A stretch of 35,938 nt of DNA from Oscillospiraceae bacterium (lineage in GTDB: Bacteria > Bacillota_A > Clostridia > Oscillospirales > Oscillospiraceae), in NCBI GenBank assembly GCA_902789835.1, contig CADAPN010000010.1:1-35938 (forward strand). The letters run 5' to 3'. Of this stretch, positions 13,688 to 21,513 are shown piece after piece; position 1 is the first letter of the stretch; each line of letters starts with the position of its first letter. The position numbers and the translations under genes were made by a program. The notes beneath the pieces are model-generated. The model was not told the origin of the DNA, did no database searches, and saw only the letters and a list, made by a program, of their open reading frames with translations.

Positions 13688-15115
13688 TTGCTGACATACG
13701 AAGATTTTCAGAAGATCGAAAACGACGAGCAAGAGAAGATCAAGCTGATCCTGCGGGCGATCGGGGAGCACAAGAGATCCCCTGCGTACATCAAAGCGGT
13801 CGAAGCCCAGGATTATTACAACGGCGAGAACACCACGATCATGAAGTATGAGAAGGTGCTCTATGACATGCAGGGCATGGCGCACGTCGACATGTGGACG
13901 GCAAACCACAAGATCGCCTCGTCTTTCTTCACGTTCGTGATCGATCAGGAGCTTTCCTATCTTCTCGGCAACGGTGTCCGCTTCGGCAAGGCAGAGACGA
14001 AAAAGAAGCTCGGAAAAGACTTCGATCAGGAAGTCATGGACGCGCTTGAATACGCCAGAATTGCCGGAACATCCTTCGGCTTCTGGAATTACGACCACCT
14101 GGACGTTTTCAAGCTCACAGAGTTTGTCCCAATCTACGGGGAAGAAAACGGAGCTCTGATGCTTGGCATTCGCTTCTGGCAGCTCGACCGGAACAAGCCG
14201 ATGCGAGTCACGCTCTACGAGCTGGACGGTTATACGGAATACATCCAGCGGTCAGCGAAGAAGATGGAAGTCCTCAAAGAGAAGCAGCCGTACAAAGTGA
14301 AAGTCATTTCTGCAGATGACGGGACGCGGATCACCGAGGGCGAGAACTATGACGGATTCCCGATTGTTCCGCTTTACGGCAACAAACAGCACACCAGCGC
14401 CCTGAGAGGTCACAGGAACACGGTCGACGCGCTGGACCTTGCCACTTCCAACATGGTCAACAACGTGGACGAGGGCAATCTGATCTACTGGGTGTTGACA
14501 AACTGCGGCGGGATGGATGACATGGACGATGCCAAGTTTGTGGAACGGCTGAAAACGCTTCATGTCACGCATGCGGACGGCGATTCCGGCGCCAAGGCCG
14601 AAGCCCACACGCTGGAAGCTCCCTTCGAGGGAACAAAGGTCACAGTGGACATGCTGAAGGATCAGCTTTACGACGATTTCCAGGCCTTCGACGCAAAAAG
14701 CCTGACAGCTGCCGATATGAGTGCAACAGCGATCAGAGCAGCATATACCCGCCTTGATATGAAGTGCGACAAGATCGAGACACAGCTCACGAGGTTCATC
14801 AACGGCATCCTTGCGCTGGCCGGGATCGAAGATGATCCGACCTACCAGAGAAACCCGATCGTCAACAAACAGGAAGAAGTCCAGAGCATCATCATGCAGG
14901 CCGACTACTTTGACGAGGAGTACATCATGAAGAAGCTGCTTGCCATCAACGGCGACATCGACATGTATGATGAGATTGCCAAGCGCATGGATGCCGAGAA
15001 TGCCGACCGGCTGAGAGAAGCCGAGGCCAGGCTGAAAGCACTGGAAGCGCAGAACGGACAGAACGGCCAGAACAATCCGCAGGGCAGCCAGGAGGACGAA
15101 GGGGCTGGTGAATAA
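13688..15115 (+). CDS. Portal protein (SPP1 gp6-like)
   Basis: The 475-residue protein starts at TTG 13688 behind GGAGTGAAAGG. It has the gp6-family order: an N-terminal helical region with YIKAVEAQDYYNGENTTI, a central wing (GTSFGFWNYDHLD), ADMSATAIRAAYTRLDMKCD near the stem, and a Gln/Asn-rich tail (QNGQNGQNNPQG). It forms the dodecameric DNA gate between terminase and head. The last base overlaps the start of the gp7-like gene. Confidence 0.92.
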   Translation: MLTYEDFQKIENDEQEKIKLILRAIGEHKRSPAYIKAVEAQDYYNGENTTIMKYEKVLYDMQGMAHVDMWTANHKIASSFFTFVIDQELSYLLGNGVRFGKAETKKKLGKDFDQEVMDALEYARIAGTSFGFWNYDHLDVFKLTEFVPIYGEENGALMLGIRFWQLDRNKPMRVTLYELDGYTEYIQRSAKKMEVLKEKQPYKVKVISADDGTRITEGENYDGFPIVPLYGNKQHTSALRGHRNTVDALDLATSNMVNNVDEGNLIYWVLTNCGGMDDMDDAKFVERLKTLHVTHADGDSGAKAEAHTLEAPFEGTKVTVDMLKDQLYDDFQAFDAKSLTAADMSATAIRAAYTRLDMKCDKIETQLTRFINGILALAGIEDDPTYQRNPIVNKQEEVQSIIMQADYFDEEYIMKKLLAINGDIDMYDEIAKRMDAENADRLREAEARLKALEAQNGQNGQNNPQGSQEDEGAGE

Positions 15116-16989
15116 TGGCCGACCGAGGGCATGAACTCACCGACGAAATCCTGAACAAGCTCGAAGCCAGGATTGCCGACGAATACGCCGTTGCAACTCG
15201 CGACATGCAGCGCAAATTCCGGGAGTATATGGAGAAGTTCGAGGCGGAAGACGAAAAGCAGAAGGCCCTTCTGGAAGCAGGAAAGATCACCAAGAAGGAG
15301 TACAAAGACTGGCGTTACCGCCACGTGATGGTCGGCAAGCGCTGGGAAGCCATGAAGGACGTTCTTGCACAAGACCTGGAACATGCTTCTGATATCGCCT
15401 TGAAGATCTCCGGGGAGAAGATGGCCGATGTGTATGCCCTGAATGCCAACTTCGCCACCTATCAGATCGAGCACGACGCGAAGATCGACACCGGCTTCAC
15501 GCTATACAACCACGACACAGCAGAATACCTCCTGAAAGATCAGAGACAGCTGATGCCGGGACCATCTGCGAAAAAGGCAAAAAAGATTGCCGCTGATAAG
15601 GCCATGCAGTGGGATAAGCAGAAGATTCAGTCCGCCGTGCTGCAGGGTGTTCTCCAGGGCGAAGGCCCGCACAAAGTGGCCGAGAGGCTGCGTCAGGTTG
15701 GTCAGATGGGCTACAACGCATCGGTCAGGTATGCGAGGACTATGACAACCTCCGCTCAAAATGCAGGCCGTTACAACTCATTCAGAAGGGCAAGGGATCT
15801 GGGTGTTGACCTGACGATTGAATGGATGGCGACACTGGACGGCAGAACCCGGCACGCGCACCGTATGATGCACGGGCGGCGAACGACGGTCGACGAACCG
15901 TTCTACACGCCTGACGGCTACACGATCTATTATCCGGCTGACTGCTCCGGTATGTCTGACGCACCGCAAAGCGAAATCTGGAACTGTTTTGTCGGAGAAA
16001 CAGTTGCAGCTTCTGACAGTAAGATCGTCAGAAGCTACAAGCATGAGTATCACGGCGAATTATTCCATATCAAAACATCCAGAGGCGTAGAGTTCACCTG
16101 TACCCCGAATCACCCAATACTGACACCGCGCGGGTGGATTGCTGCGAATGCGCTTCACGAGGGAGACAACATTCTCGTAACAAGAGTCGGAGAATTTGAT
16201 TCGTCGGGGCTCGATCCAAACATAAACCATGTTTTTCCCAGCATGAAGGCAATCCATCAGTTTATGAATATGCTTCCCGGTGAGCGGGCTTCCGGTTTGA
16301 GTGTGAATTTCCACGGCGACAGGGCCACAGCCAATGTCGAGGTTGTAAGCAAGGAAAGGTTCTTGAGGGACAACATCAATTCCGGCATCACGGAGACGGG
16401 AGATAAATTCTGCTTCAAAGATACCTGTGCGCTTGTTTTTAGCAAGAGCCATTTTGTGTCTCGTCTCAGGCGAATTTATATATCCGCGCTTCGCCTCATA
16501 CGCATTGGAAGCGAGTCTTTGACGTTCTTCTGGAGAAGTTTGTGCCATGCGTGTATACATGGATTCGGAACGGTTGCGCGGAGTGATCCCGGCATTTCTG
16601 AGTACGCGATAGATGACTTGCCGACTATGACCAATATCCGAAGCGAGTTGCTTGACGGACTTTCCGGCAAGGTATTCACGGATAATATTGTCGCAATCGA
16701 CAGACAAACGCGGCGGCATTTTTGCCATGTTTATAACCTCCAAACAGAAAATGGGTATTATTTCGTCAGAAATAGTATATCATGCGGAGAAGAAAAAAGC
16801 AACGACAGTTATTATGCGATAGCAAAAAACTGCCGCTGCACCCTGCGGGCCATGGTCAAAGGCTATGAGCGGGAAACGATCAGAAGCTCCCCGAAGATGG
16901 GCGACATGTCATTTGAAGAGTGGCAGGACATGAAGGATGATCAGATCCAGCGGGAATTGAGAGTGTGGCGAGAAGAAAATGGCCGTTGA
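15115..16989 (+). CDS. Minor head protein (SPP1 gp7 / Mu gpF-like) interrupted by an intein
   Basis: The precursor is 624 residues. Extein N (1-290) is helical and Lys-rich, with SVRYARTMTTSAQNAGRYNS and the diagnostic ATLDGRTRHAHRMMHGR of gp7/gpF head morphogenesis proteins, and reads up to SEIWN. Extein C resumes with CRCTLRAMVKG, so the family's conserved WNCRC motif is split exactly before its first Cys. Splicing would give a 342-residue head protein of ordinary length. It acts at the portal vertex during head assembly. The gene lies directly after the portal and overlaps the gp10-like gene at its end. Confidence 0.9.
   Translation: MADRGHELTDEILNKLEARIADEYAVATRDMQRKFREYMEKFEAEDEKQKALLEAGKITKKEYKDWRYRHVMVGKRWEAMKDVLAQDLEHASDIALKISGEKMADVYALNANFATYQIEHDAKIDTGFTLYNHDTAEYLLKDQRQLMPGPSAKKAKKIAADKAMQWDKQKIQSAVLQGVLQGEGPHKVAERLRQVGQMGYNASVRYARTMTTSAQNAGRYNSFRRARDLGVDLTIEWMATLDGRTRHAHRMMHGRRTTVDEPFYTPDGYTIYYPADCSGMSDAPQSEIWNCFVGETVAASDSKIVRSYKHEYHGELFHIKTSRGVEFTCTPNHPILTPRGWIAANALHEGDNILVTRVGEFDSSGLDPNINHVFPSMKAIHQFMNMLPGERASGLSVNFHGDRATANVEVVSKERFLRDNINSGITETGDKFCFKDTCALVFSKSHFVSRLRRIYISALRLIRIGSESLTFFWRSLCHACIHGFGTVARSDPGISEYAIDDLPTMTNIRSELLDGLSGKVFTDNIVAIDRQTRRHFCHVYNLQTENGYYFVRNSISCGEEKSNDSYYAIAKNCRCTLRAMVKGYERETIRSSPKMGDMSFEEWQDMKDDQIQRELRVWREENGR
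16060..16728 (-). CDS. Putative homing endonuclease, HTH plus Vsr/EDxHD-like, antisense within the intein
   Basis: The 222-residue protein has an HTH at residues 23-48 (KSVKQLASDIGHSRQVIYRV). A basic linker follows (SPEERQRLASNAYEAKRG, then SPETRHKMALAKNKR). The nuclease-like domain has FEAEF (104-108), YNLDI (128-132, D131) and VAVEIH (137-142, E140, H142). This spacing is that of the Vsr-like EDxHD homing endonucleases of phages. ATG 16728 has GGAGG eight bases upstream (16741-16737), and a consensus-type promoter lies before that. Every codon is antisense to intein codons; its C-terminus overlaps intein block B. An in-frame start at 16743 is possible but would lie too close to GGAGG. The nuclease class is inferred from motif spacing. 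Confidence 0.78.
   Translation of the reverse strand: MAKMPPRLSVDCDNIIREYLAGKSVKQLASDIGHSRQVIYRVLRNAGITPRNRSESMYTRMAQTSPEERQRLASNAYEAKRGYINSPETRHKMALAKNKRTGIFEAEFISRLRDAGIDVVPQEPFLAYNLDIGCGPVAVEIHTQTGSPLTGKHIHKLMDCLHAGKNMVYVWIEPRRIKFSDSCYENVVSLVKRIRSNPPARCQYWVIRGTGELYASGCFDME
16774..16802 (-). promoter_or_regulatory. Antisense promoter inside the intein C-terminal region
   Basis: On the minus strand TTGCTT (16802-16797), a 17-base spacer and TATACT (16779-16774) lie 46 bases before the endonuclease ATG. On the sense strand these bases encode the extra residues between intein blocks F and G. Confidence 0.6.
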
Positions 16990-17401
16990 ATTCACGATAA
17001 GTGCAGACAACTCCGAAGCAGTTCTTCAGGAGCTCAGCACAAAGCTGGAAGCAAGTCTTGAAGCCTGGGGAATCCAGGGCGTGGGAGCTGTTCAGGATAT
17101 TATCACGTCGGAAAGCCGAATTGATACAGGAGCAATGCGCAATAGCATCAGCTATCAGGTTGATCTCAATGATCAGTCTGTAATGATCGGCACCAACATT
17201 GAGTATGCGATCTATCACGAACTCGGCACCGGCATTTACCTCGAAGGTGGAGGCGGCAGACAGACGCCCTGGGCCTATCAGGACGCAAACGGAGAGTGGC
17301 ACCGAACGCGAGGCATAAAGCCGATCCACATGCTCAAAAACGGAGTAAGCGGAAGTGTGGAGGATTTCAAATCCATAGCGAACGATATATTGAAAAGCTG
17401 A
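16979..17401 (+). CDS. HK97 gp10-like head-tail protein
   Basis: The 140-residue protein contains SRIDTGAMRNSISYQV and IGTNIEYAIYHELGTGIY, the core signature of the HK97 gp10 family (neck or tail-completion). It ends in a C-terminal helix after RGIKPIHMLKNGV. ATG 16979 overlaps the end of the gp7-like gene. In most phages of this layout the gp10 gene lies after the connector genes, so its place before the scaffold gene is an alternative order. A strong terminator follows at once. Confidence 0.82.
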   Translation: MAVEFTISADNSEAVLQELSTKLEASLEAWGIQGVGAVQDIITSESRIDTGAMRNSISYQVDLNDQSVMIGTNIEYAIYHELGTGIYLEGGGGRQTPWAYQDANGEWHRTRGIKPIHMLKNGVSGSVEDFKSIANDILKS

Positions 17402-17404
17402 TTG

Positions 17405-17440
17405 AAGCAACTATCCGGGAAACCGGACGGTTGCTTTTTT
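17405..17440 (+). terminator. Intrinsic terminator between head-morphogenesis and capsid operons
   Basis: AAGCAAC (17405-17411) and GTTGCTT (17430-17436) form the outer stem. TCCGG-GAAA-CCGGA (17414-17427) is the inner stem and a run of T follows to 17440. Capsid genes therefore need read-through or their own promoter. Confidence 0.85.
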
Positions 17441-17457
17441 CTTGGAGTAATACAAAA

Positions 17458-17620
17458 GCCCGGAGGCACATCTCCACACGCAGCACGCAGGTAATAGGTA
17501 GTCCAAAGGACGTTCCATGCCCCTGCTGCGCAACCTCGCAACCTCCGGCATTACTTAGGTATAAACCGCGAAAGCGGGTTATATACAAAATACTTCTCAG
17601 GGTAGCACTCCCGAGAAACT
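17458..17620 (+). ncRNA. Folded leader RNA of the scaffold-capsid operon, possible pseudoknot
   Basis: No gene fits between the terminator and the scaffold gene. CCGGAGG (17460-17466) pairs with CCTCCGG (17542-17548). Inside, CGCA..GCAGG (17480-17491) pairs with CCTGCTGCG (17522-17530) and GTCC-AAA-GGAC (17501-17511) forms an apical hairpin. GTAAT (17491-17495) could pair with ATTAC (17550-17554) outside the first helix, giving a pseudoknot. Two more hairpins follow: CCGC-GAAA-GCGG with flanking GTATA/TATAC arms (17560-17586), and TCTCaGGG/CCCGAGA (17595-17616). It may regulate capsid translation or be a small RNA. Confidence 0.45.
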
Positions 17621-17638
17621 GCGATAAGGAGAAGAAAA

Positions 17639-18262
17639 ATGGCAGACTTCAAAGCAATCATCAATACCCACGCAACAGAGAACGGCGGGATCCCCGCAAC
17701 AGCTATCCCGACGCTTGTCACGGCTATCCAGACCGCTGTCGGTAATGAGTACGTCGATAAGGAACGCTATAAGGCCAAGCTGACCGAAATCGACCAGCTC
17801 AAAGAACAGCAGCAGACCGCCGAGGACAACGCCACGACCGCTGGTAAGTGGAAGGACAAATACGACGCTCTCAAGAAGGACTTTGATGACTTCAAAGCAG
17901 ACATTGCCGGGAAAGAAGCACTCGCTGCGAAAAAGACCGCTTTCCAGAAAGTGGCCAAAGACGCAGGCCTGACGGAAGCCGGCATTGCGAAGGCCGCAAA
18001 GTATCAGGACTACTCCAAGATCGAGCTCGACGAAAATGGCGAGATCAAGGATGCCAAGAACCTGATCAAGACCATCAAGGAAGAGTGGCCCGAGCATGTT
18101 GCCAAGAAGGAAACCAAAGGCGCCGACACACCGAACCCGCCTGAAGGAGGCAACGGCGGCAGCGGATTCTCCGATATCCGCGCCATGACTGCGAAGTGGC
18201 ACGCTGCCAAGTACGGTGAAGCACCGAAGTCAAAAACAGCCGCTGACGGCGGCAACGAATAA
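17639..18262 (+). CDS. Scaffolding protein (phage GP20-like)
   Basis: The 207-residue protein starts MADFKAIINTHATENGGIPA, with AAGGAG before ATG 17639. It has a coiled coil (YKAKLTEIDQLKEQQQTAED, then KYDALKKDFDDFKADIAG), a helical Ala/Lys region and a Gly/Pro-rich linker before a short basic C-terminus. These features and the place before the decoration and capsid genes are those of capsid scaffolds. It guides prohead assembly and leaves the mature head. Confidence 0.85.
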   Translation: MADFKAIINTHATENGGIPATAIPTLVTAIQTAVGNEYVDKERYKAKLTEIDQLKEQQQTAEDNATTAGKWKDKYDALKKDFDDFKADIAGKEALAAKKTAFQKVAKDAGLTEAGIAKAAKYQDYSKIELDENGEIKDAKNLIKTIKEEWPEHVAKKETKGADTPNPPEGGNGGSGFSDIRAMTAKWHAAKYGEAPKSKTAADGGNE

Positions 18263-18280
18263 AGAAAGGATGATCTTACA

Positions 18281-18940
18281 ATGAGCTTTAACGCAAGCAA
18301 GAACGGCTATGGTTACGCGCCCGGCTGGTTCCTCGCCGAAGAGGATTGCAGCCGCGAGACCCGCACCATTCCCCAGAATCATGCCCAGGTCGTGACCGGA
18401 TCCAACGGCGCGAAGCACGTCCCGATGGGCGCGTTCTTCCCGGCCAACAATTCCAGCACGGTTGAGGGTATCGTCTATGAAGACGTCGACGTCAGCACCG
18501 GCGCGATGCCCGGCAGCGTCGTAACCAAGGGTGTCGTTTACCTCGACCGTCTTCCCGCTTCTCCCGAAAGCGGTGTTCAGTCCGCCCTGGAAGGCAAGGG
18601 CTTCAAATTCTACGCGACCGCGCCCGCGGTGCTTCGCCCGGACTTTAACGTCAAGGAACTGGCGGAACTCACCGTCCAGTCTTCTGCCGGCACGGCCAGC
18701 GGCGACACCGCCATCACCGTCTCCGGCTACACGCTGAAGGCCGGTGACAAGTACAAGTACAAAGTGGCAACCGGAACCGCTCCGGCAGTTGTCTCCGGTC
18801 AGGACCTCTCCTCCTGGACCACATGGGACGGCACTTCGGATATCACCGCTGCCACCGACAAGAAGATCACGGTTGCCGTCGTTGACGCTTCCAACTTTGC
18901 AGTTGCAGCCGGCAGCGCCACTGTGACCGCGCAGACCTGA
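18281..18940 (+). CDS. Head decoration / capsid accessory protein with Ig-like end
   Basis: This is a 219-residue protein behind AAAGGATG. The first 130 residues (GYAPGWFLAEEDCSRETRTI, then GIVYEDVDVSTGAMPGSVV) match the small decoration proteins that precede lambda-type capsid genes in Clostridia phages. The rest is Thr/Ser/Ala-rich beta sequence (SSAGTASGDTAITVSGYTLK) like a surface-exposed Ig-like domain. It probably stabilises the head and may bind mucus or glycans; the latter is a guess. Confidence 0.75.
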   Translation: MSFNASKNGYGYAPGWFLAEEDCSRETRTIPQNHAQVVTGSNGAKHVPMGAFFPANNSSTVEGIVYEDVDVSTGAMPGSVVTKGVVYLDRLPASPESGVQSALEGKGFKFYATAPAVLRPDFNVKELAELTVQSSAGTASGDTAITVSGYTLKAGDKYKYKVATGTAPAVVSGQDLSSWTTWDGTSDITAATDKKITVAVVDASNFAVAAGSATVTAQT

Positions 18941-18957
18941 TAAGGAGGTAAAACATC

Positions 18958-20040
18958 ATGATTGAGAATTTCGAGAACGGCATTTTCGGTATGCTGCCGG
19001 CAGAAGCCTGGCTTGAAGTCGGCTTCGACGTCACCCGTCCCGACGATCCCGTGGATCAGGTGATCGGCGACACCAAGACCGACAACCTGGTCGCCTACTG
19101 GGAGAGTATGGCTGCCGAGTACAATATCCCCGTCATGGCTCAGTTCCATGCGTTCGACACCGAGTCTCAGAAGACTCTCCGCTATCCCATCGATGTGCAC
19201 AACATCGAGAAGGGCCTGATCAAGGTCAAGATCGACCAGTCCGAGCGCCTGCGTGCTCTCATGGACCGCGGCGTCACCCGCACCAGCGCCCTGATCGAGC
19301 GTGTCCTGAATGATGGCTACAACCTGGCCGAGCAGGTCTTCACCCGTTCCAAAGTGGCGAAGAACGAGATGCTGGCCACCGGCAAAGTCACCATCAAGGA
19401 AAACAACCTCGACCTGACCGTTGATTACGGCGTTCCCTCCGCGAACCTGCAGAAGGTTCTGGACTTCGGTCCCGGTGCTGCCACTCCGCTGGATGAGCAG
19501 CTTCTTGAGCTGACCACTGAGGCGAGAGGCAAAGGCGTGCCGCTGACCGGTATGTACCTCGGCCAGGCTGTCCTCAACAAGTTCCGCAAGAGCGCGAACC
19601 TGCAGAAAGCCATCAACGGCTCTGCCATGGTCGGACAGCTGATCCGCAATTCCGATCTCCGCGCCTACCTGACCGAGGAATTCGGCATCACCCGCATCCT
19701 CATCAACGACGCGGTCTACTCCCTGCCGCTCACCATGGGCAGCAACGGTCGCCCGGTCGTGACCTCCCAGCGGTACTATCCTGACAACAAGGTGTCCTTC
19801 TTCTCCGGCAACGGCCAGATCGGTGAGGGCATCTGGGGCGATCCTCCCGAGGTCAGCGCGGCCCGTTTCATGGACGTCTCCGGCAGCGAGGTTTCCCCGT
19901 ATGTCTATGTTTCTCAGTACGCTGAGAACGATCCTGCCGTCACCTGGACCAAGGCGAGCGCCCTGTTCATGCCGGCTCTGTACAACCCGAACGGCCTGTA
20001 TGTAGCCAGCGTGCAGGAAAGCCCTGTTGCCAACGGCTGA
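18958..20040 (+). CDS. Major capsid protein (lambda gpE family)
   Basis: The 360-residue protein follows TAAGGAGG. HK97-fold features of the Phage_cap_E family are visible. An N-terminal arm leads to DTKTDNLVAYWESMAAEYNI, followed by a long spine helix around IDQSERLRALMDRGVTRTSA. A mid region has VPLTGMYLGQAVLNKFRKS and the C-terminal part has ILINDAVYSLPLTMGSNGRP. No protease gene is present in the window, so processing is unlikely or done otherwise. The order decoration protein then capsid protein matches lambda D-E. Codon use is strongly biased, as expected for the most abundant protein. Confidence 0.92.
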   Translation: MIENFENGIFGMLPAEAWLEVGFDVTRPDDPVDQVIGDTKTDNLVAYWESMAAEYNIPVMAQFHAFDTESQKTLRYPIDVHNIEKGLIKVKIDQSERLRALMDRGVTRTSALIERVLNDGYNLAEQVFTRSKVAKNEMLATGKVTIKENNLDLTVDYGVPSANLQKVLDFGPGAATPLDEQLLELTTEARGKGVPLTGMYLGQAVLNKFRKSANLQKAINGSAMVGQLIRNSDLRAYLTEEFGITRILINDAVYSLPLTMGSNGRPVVTSQRYYPDNKVSFFSGNGQIGEGIWGDPPEVSAARFMDVSGSEVSPYVYVSQYAENDPAVTWTKASALFMPALYNPNGLYVASVQESPVANG

Positions 20041-20041
20041 T

Positions 20042-20296
20042 ATGGCACGGGGGAAGAAAACCGCCTCCGTCCTCGTATCTGACTCTGTCCCGGACCTTGT
20101 CACATCCGCCGAGACAGCAGTCGTGAATTCCGCGCCGGGCCTGAATCTCCGCAAAAACCCGGCGCGGAACGCGCCTGTCCTGCGCGTCCTGAAGGACGGG
20201 GAGACGATCACCCTGGACAATTCCATCGACGTACCGGGCGGCTGGAAAGCCGTCGCGGGCGGCGGCTTTGTGATGGCCGAATTTCTGATATTCTGA
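20042..20296 (+). CDS. Small SH3-domain protein of the head region
   Basis: The 84-residue protein starts at ATG 20042, one base after the capsid stop. A Lys-rich start is followed by a bacterial SH3-like segment (GLNLRKNPARNAPVLRVLKD, then WKAVAGGGFVMAEFLIF). SH3b domains bind peptidoglycan peptides or proteins. At this position it could be a head-fibre or structural accessory. An in-frame TTG at 20027 is less likely as start. Confidence 0.7.
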   Translation: MARGKKTASVLVSDSVPDLVTSAETAVVNSAPGLNLRKNPARNAPVLRVLKDGETITLDNSIDVPGGWKAVAGGGFVMAEFLIF

Positions 20297-20313
20297 AATA
20301 AGGAGGAATCCGC

Positions 20314-20736
20314 ATGTTGACCGAACTTTGCCAGGAACTGCATAACTGGTTCGAGCGCGAAAAGCGTTCCGGATCCTTCCGTATCGTTGACGGGATGCTG
20401 GAAGCTGACTTCCTTCTGCCCGGACAGTATTTCCGCGTGATGGGCAGCCTCTTCAATGATGGTGTGCATCAGTACGGAAACGACTACCTGAACGACGAGG
20501 ATTTCACCGGCTCTGTTTGGTCGCTTGCGATTCCGGAGGCCGTCATTAAGTTGTCGGAAGATATCGACGCATGGCGGTCAAAGTATGAGGAAGCGGGAAG
20601 CTCAGCAATGAGTCCGTTCACGTCTGAAAGCTTCGGAGGCTATTCCTATTCCAAGGGAAGCGGTTCCGCTGCCGGAAGTGCAGTCAGCTGGCGGAACGCA
20701 TTTGCGACTCGGCTGAGCTCATGGAGGAAACTGTAA
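20314..20736 (+). CDS. Head-tail connector protein
   Basis: The 140-residue protein follows AAGGAGG. The mostly helical first part (LTELCQELHNWFEREKRSGS, then IPEAVIKLSEDIDAWRSKYE) and the Ser/Gly-rich end resemble the gp6/YqbG-type DNA-packaging connectors next to capsid genes. It would extend the portal ring. Its stop overlaps the next ATG (TAATG). Confidence 0.8.
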   Translation: MLTELCQELHNWFEREKRSGSFRIVDGMLEADFLLPGQYFRVMGSLFNDGVHQYGNDYLNDEDFTGSVWSLAIPEAVIKLSEDIDAWRSKYEEAGSSAMSPFTSESFGGYSYSKGSGSAAGSAVSWRNAFATRLSSWRKL

Positions 20737-21086
20737 TGAGCCTTTTGACAGATGCAATGGAGCCGTTTGTCCTAATGGACAAGACCAGCGTACCGGACGG
20801 CTACGGCGGGATCACCAGAAAATGGATAGACGGGGCAAGCTTCAAGGCAGCCGCCGTTCTGGACACGTCAATCCAGGCAAGAGTCGGAGCTGTCCAGGGC
20901 GTCACAAGCCTTTACACCATCACCACACCGCGTGCTGTCCACCTGGAATATCATGACGTTTTCCGCAGACTCAGTGACGGAAAGATCTTCCGGGCTACGT
21001 CGGACGGGGATGATAAGCACACTCCGGCTTCCACGGATCTGGACATGCGTCAGGTGTCCGCAGAAGAGTTCAAGCTGACTGAATAG
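20736..21086 (+). CDS. Head closure / head-tail joining protein
   Basis: ATG 20736 has GGAGG upstream, which is better than the alternative 20721. The 116-residue beta-rich protein has FVLMDKTSVPDGYGGITRKW and a conserved C-terminal strand region (HLEYHDVFRRLSDGKIFRAT). This is the pattern of SPP1 gp16/YqbH-like head-closure proteins. It would plug the connector after packaging. Confidence 0.78.
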   Translation: MSLLTDAMEPFVLMDKTSVPDGYGGITRKWIDGASFKAAAVLDTSIQARVGAVQGVTSLYTITTPRAVHLEYHDVFRRLSDGKIFRATSDGDDKHTPASTDLDMRQVSAEEFKLTE

Positions 21087-21097
21087 GGGGGCTGTAT

Positions 21098-21496
21098 ATG
21101 GGAGAGAAAGACAAAACTCAGGCCCTGCATGATTTCTGGTCCTCTTTCGGCTGGCTTGCCATCGACGAGCAGAGCGCTTATGACGATGGCGTCATGGAAG
21201 AGTGGGGAAACCCGAATAAATACATCACCTATGAAGCGGCAACCGGCAGCCTTGGCGACAGCATTCCGCTGACCGCATCTCTTTGGCACCGATCCACTTC
21301 CTGGGCCACCGTCGAAGCCATGGTGAAAACCATCTCCAAAGAAATCGGCATCGGAGGCAAGGTCATCAACATCGACGGCGGCAAATTGTGGATCCTGCGC
21401 CGCGATCCGTTTTCCCGCCGCATGTCAGACGAGGACAAGAACGACATGCGGAGAATCATCATCAATATCACAGCGGAGTATCTGACCGCTGACTAA
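21098..21496 (+). CDS. Tail terminator / tail completion protein
   Basis: The 132-residue protein begins MGEKDKTQALHDFWSSFGWL. It has a central beta region (KYITYEAATGSLGDSIPLTA) and the conserved AEYLTAD end. Position between the head-closure gene and the tail-tube gene is that of tail-terminator proteins, which cap the tail tube. Sequence motifs alone are weak; context supports the call. Confidence 0.72.
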   Translation: MGEKDKTQALHDFWSSFGWLAIDEQSAYDDGVMEEWGNPNKYITYEAATGSLGDSIPLTASLWHRSTSWATVEAMVKTISKEIGIGGKVINIDGGKLWILRRDPFSRRMSDEDKNDMRRIIINITAEYLTAD

Positions 21497-21513
21497 CAAG
21501 GAGGAATGCAGCC

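Larger units (their letters stand above)
15985..16830 (+). mobile_element. Intein (282 residues) in the gp7-like head gene
   Basis: The intein begins with Cys1 (block A, CFVGETVAASDSKIVR). Block B is TCTPNHPILTPRGW with the TxxH signature. Block F is HVYNLQTENGYYFV and block G ends SYYAIAKN followed by extein Cys. The penultimate residue is Lys rather than the usual His. About 14 extra residues (RNSISCGEEKSND) lie between F and G. No sense-strand endonuclease domain (LAGLIDADG or HNH) is visible; the middle instead overlaps an antisense endonuclease gene. Its position at an invariant Cys of a conserved motif is typical of intein target sites. Confidence 0.88.

Noticed and set aside
13172..14098. 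A 308-codon minus-strand frame across terminase and portal
   Set aside because: It crosses the junction of two well-supported genes in antisense and has no start signal.
16060..16728. The antisense frame as a mere shadow of the intein
   Set aside because: Considered and set aside: a GGAGG site at eight bases, a promoter with 17-base spacing, and an ordered HTH plus nuclease motif set all coincide.
16774..16806. Intein end at RN-S (after block F) instead of AKN-C
   Set aside because: Only the junction at Cys 16831 restores the WNCRC motif of the head protein family.
17565..17579. ACCGCG as a T-box element
   Set aside because: The T-box consensus around it is missing and the bases are part of a simple GAAA-loop hairpin.
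18799..20469. A 556-codon open frame on the minus strand, opposite the major capsid protein
   Set aside because: It mirrors the strongly biased codons of the capsid gene, has no ribosome site or promoter and no recognisable domain. In contrast to the intein antisense gene, nothing supports it.
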